A stretch of 16,806 nt of DNA. Source: Rhizobiales bacterium UBA697. Lineage in GTDB: Bacteria; Pseudomonadota; Alphaproteobacteria; Rhizobiales; Ancalomicrobiaceae. Below the pieces are notes generated by a model, which saw nothing but the letters and a program-made list of their open reading frames with translations, ran no database searches and was not told the origin of the DNA. This document shows, piece by piece, positions 14,219 through 16,806 of this stretch; within the stretch, counting starts at the first letter, position 1, and the number at the start of each line of letters is the position of its first letter. The DNA lies in NCBI GenBank assembly GCA_002298965.1, contig DBMN01000156.1, forward strand, positions 1-16,806, written 5' to 3'. The translations under genes were made by a program, and so were the position numbers.

Positions 14219-16207
14219 CGCGGCCATCACCGCCAGTTCGAAACCGTCGGCCACCACGTCGCCGACGGCGACGCGGATCGTCTCGACGACGCCGTCGTGG
14301 GGCGCGCGGACGACGTGTTCCATCTTCATCGCCTCGACCACCACCAGCGGCGTGCCGGCGGTGACCGCCGTCCCTGCCTCGACCAGCACCTGCACCACCG
14401 AGCCCGGCATCGGCGCGACCAGTCGGTCGGCGTGATGGTGATGAGCGGCGGCGGCCTCGTACGGGTCGCGCTCGACGAAACGGGCGCGGCCGAGCGGCGC
14501 GGCGAGCGTCAGGGCGGCGCCGTCGAGCGTGAAGCTCGCGGCGAAACGGGTGTCACCGATGGTGACGACGGCGGTCTCGCCGTCGAGCCGGGCGGCGACG
14601 GGGATGGCGCCGGCGTCGTCGAGGAGGCGGGTGCCGGCGCGGTCGGTCAGGAAGACCAGTTCGGTCTCGCTGCCGTCGTGGCCCAGCGTCACGACGCGGC
14701 GGGCGGCGGCGTTCATCGTCCAGGCGCCGGCGGTGGCGAAGGGCGAGAAGGGATCTGCCTGTGCTCGCACCGCGTCGCGGTCGTCGAGCGCCAGGCGGAT
14801 CAGCCCGGCGGCGATGGTCAGGCGCGGATCGGCCGGGGGGTTCGGCAGGAGCTCCGCCGCATGGCGGGCGATGAAGCCGGTGTCGTGGGTGTCGCTCGCG
14901 AAGCCCAGATGGGCGACGAGGCGGCCGAGGAAGTCGAGATTGGTCACCGGCCCGTCGATCGCCGTCGCGGCGATGGCGGCGGCGAGCTTGGCGATCGCCT
15001 CGTCGCGGGTCGGTGCATGGGCGATCAGCTTGGCGATCATCGGGTCGTAGTGGCGCGAGATCTCGTCGCCCGTCTCGACGCCGGCATCGACGCGCACGCC
15101 GTCGGGTAGACGCAAGCGCCCGATCCGGCCGATCTGGGGCAGGAAGTCGCGGGCCGGATCCTCGGCGTAGAGACGGGCCTCGATCGCGTGGCCGGAGAGG
15201 CGGATCTCGTCCTGCGCCAGCGGCAACGCTTCGCCGCGGGCGACGCGGAGCTGCCATTCGACGAGGTCGAGGCCGGTGATGCACTCGGTCACCGGGTGTT
15301 CGACCTGGAGGCGGGTGTTCATCTCCATGAACCAGAAGCCGTCGCCCTCGGCGATGAACTCCACCGTGCCGGCGCCGACATAGCCGACGGCCTCGGCCGC
15401 GCGGACGGCGGCCTCGCCGATCCGGGCGCGCCGTTCGGCCGTCATGCCGGGGGCGGGGGCTTCCTCGACGACCTTCTGGTGGCGGCGCTGGAGCGAGCAG
15501 TCGCGCTCGAAGAGGTGGACGGTATGGCCATGGCCGTCGGCGAAGACCTGGACCTCGACGTGGCGCGGCCGGGTGAGATAGCGCTCGATCAGCACGCGGT
15601 CGTCGCCGAAGGCGGCCTTGGCCTCGCGGCGGGCCGACGCCAGCGCTTCGGCGAAGTCGGCCTCGCGCTCGACCACCTTCATGCCCTTGCCGCCGCCGCC
15701 GGCCGACGCCTTGATCAGCACGGGGAAACCGACGCGGGCGGCCTCGCGGGCGAGCGTCGCGTCGGACTGGTCCTCGCCGTGATAGCCGGGGACGAGGGGG
15801 ACGCCCGCCTTCTCCATCAGCGCCTTGGCGGCGGCCTTGGAGCCCATGGCGCGGATCGCGGAGGCCGGCGGGCCGACGAAGATCAGGCCGGCGGTCTCGA
15901 CGGCTTCTGCGAAGTCGGCGTTCTCCGAGAGGAAGCCGTAACCCGGGTGGATGGCGTCGGCGCCGGTCGCCCGCGCCGCGGCGAGGATCTTCTCCGGGTC
16001 GAGATAGCTCTCGCGCGCCGGGGCCGGGCCGAGGCGATGGGCGAGGTCGGCGGTGCGCACGTGGAGGGCGTTCGCATCGGCATCGGAGAAGACGGCGATG
16101 GTCTCGATGCCCATCGCCTTCGCGGTCCGCATGATGCGGACGGCGATCTCGCCGCGGTTGGCGACGAGGAGGCGGCGGAGCGGGCGGGGCGAGGTCGGGA
16201 TGGTCAT
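14210..16207 (-). CDS. mccA: Methylcrotonyl-CoA carboxylase alpha subunit (biotin carboxylase + biotin carrier)
   Basis: A 665-residue biotin-dependent acyl-CoA carboxylase subunit. It carboxylates enzyme-bound biotin with ATP and bicarbonate for transfer by the beta subunit, in leucine breakdown. Domains in order: the biotin carboxylase N-domain begins LLVANRGEIAVRI (13-25), then HPGYGFLSEN (87-96). The ATP-grasp glycine loop GGGGKGMK is at 170-177, followed by RDCSLQRRHQK (235-245) and EMNTRLQVEH (295-304). A less conserved middle region (about 460-585) precedes the biotinyl domain, with the target Lys628 in VEAMKMEH. A natural HHHH run lies just before the biotinyl domain (PMPGSVV). The start at 16207 has GAGGG eight bases upstream and lies 11 bases after the beta subunit stop, so the two are one operon. 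A propionyl- or geranyl-CoA carboxylase is the alternative; the beta subunit favours methylcrotonyl-CoA. Confidence 0.9.
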   Translation of the reverse strand: MTIPTSPRPLRRLLVANRGEIAVRIMRTAKAMGIETIAVFSDADANALHVRTADLAHRLGPAPARESYLDPEKILAAARATGADAIHPGYGFLSENADFAEAVETAGLIFVGPPASAIRAMGSKAAAKALMEKAGVPLVPGYHGEDQSDATLAREAARVGFPVLIKASAGGGGKGMKVVEREADFAEALASARREAKAAFGDDRVLIERYLTRPRHVEVQVFADGHGHTVHLFERDCSLQRRHQKVVEEAPAPGMTAERRARIGEAAVRAAEAVGYVGAGTVEFIAEGDGFWFMEMNTRLQVEHPVTECITGLDLVEWQLRVARGEALPLAQDEIRLSGHAIEARLYAEDPARDFLPQIGRIGRLRLPDGVRVDAGVETGDEISRHYDPMIAKLIAHAPTRDEAIAKLAAAIAATAIDGPVTNLDFLGRLVAHLGFASDTHDTGFIARHAAELLPNPPADPRLTIAAGLIRLALDDRDAVRAQADPFSPFATAGAWTMNAAARRVVTLGHDGSETELVFLTDRAGTRLLDDAGAIPVAARLDGETAVVTIGDTRFAASFTLDGAALTLAAPLGRARFVERDPYEAAAAHHHHADRLVAPMPGSVVQVLVEAGTAVTAGTPLVVVEAMKMEHVVRAPHDGVVETIRVAVGDVVADGFELAVMAAEA

Positions 16208-16218
16208 CGGCGCGGCCC

Positions 16219-16806
<588 letters not shown>

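Noticed and set aside
14415..14450. HHHH run in the carboxylase alpha subunit as an engineered tag
   Set aside because: It lies inside the natural linker before the biotinyl domain, in a native operon with no vector sequence nearby.

Overview
The window looks like chromosomal DNA of a high-G+C alphaproteobacterium. The coding bias is strongly G/C at third positions, so long spurious open frames appear on the opposite strands. Three gene types point the same way: a DUF2336 protein (a family concentrated in Alphaproteobacteria), a TTGACG/GCTA-type promoter like the Caulobacter housekeeping consensus, and Tad-type minor pilins. An order such as Hyphomicrobiales is plausible, but I cannot fix a genus. 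No phage, transposase, CRISPR array or rRNA was seen.

Layout. (1) Positions 1-2047 hold the last three quarters of an AcnB-type aconitase, ending in a good intrinsic terminator. (2) Positions 2183-4789 hold two forward genes that I cannot assign: a 659-residue membrane-anchored protein and a 127-residue secreted protein. (3) Positions 4806-7641 hold a reverse-strand cluster of three Tad/Flp-type minor pilins joined by ATGA overlaps. The first has a TadG-like N-terminus followed by about twelve turns of an aromatic- and Asn-rich repeat that looks like a beta-solenoid. The other two are small TadE-like proteins. (4) Diverging from that cluster is a patatin-family lipoprotein, followed 25 bases later by a 97-residue protein that is 39% histidine. 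(5) A forward series follows: succinate-semialdehyde dehydrogenase (gabD) with a recognisable promoter, a terminator, tRNA-Glu(CTC) with its own promoter, a DUF805 membrane protein, a DUF2336 protein and a B3/B4-domain protein. (6) Positions 14210-16806 hold the reverse-strand methylcrotonyl-CoA carboxylase genes: the end of the beta subunit, then the complete biotin-carrying alpha subunit.

How the genes may work together. The central-metabolism genes (acnB, gabD, the carboxylase) serve the TCA cycle, 4-aminobutyrate/succinate semialdehyde oxidation and leucine breakdown, and they are separate units. The most distinctive part is 4806-9541. There a surface/pilus module with a repeat-rich tip or adhesin candidate is transcribed away from an outer-membrane-type lipase and a metal-binding peptide. 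Both units share one 147-183 base divergent regulatory region. Whether they are functionally linked is inference only.
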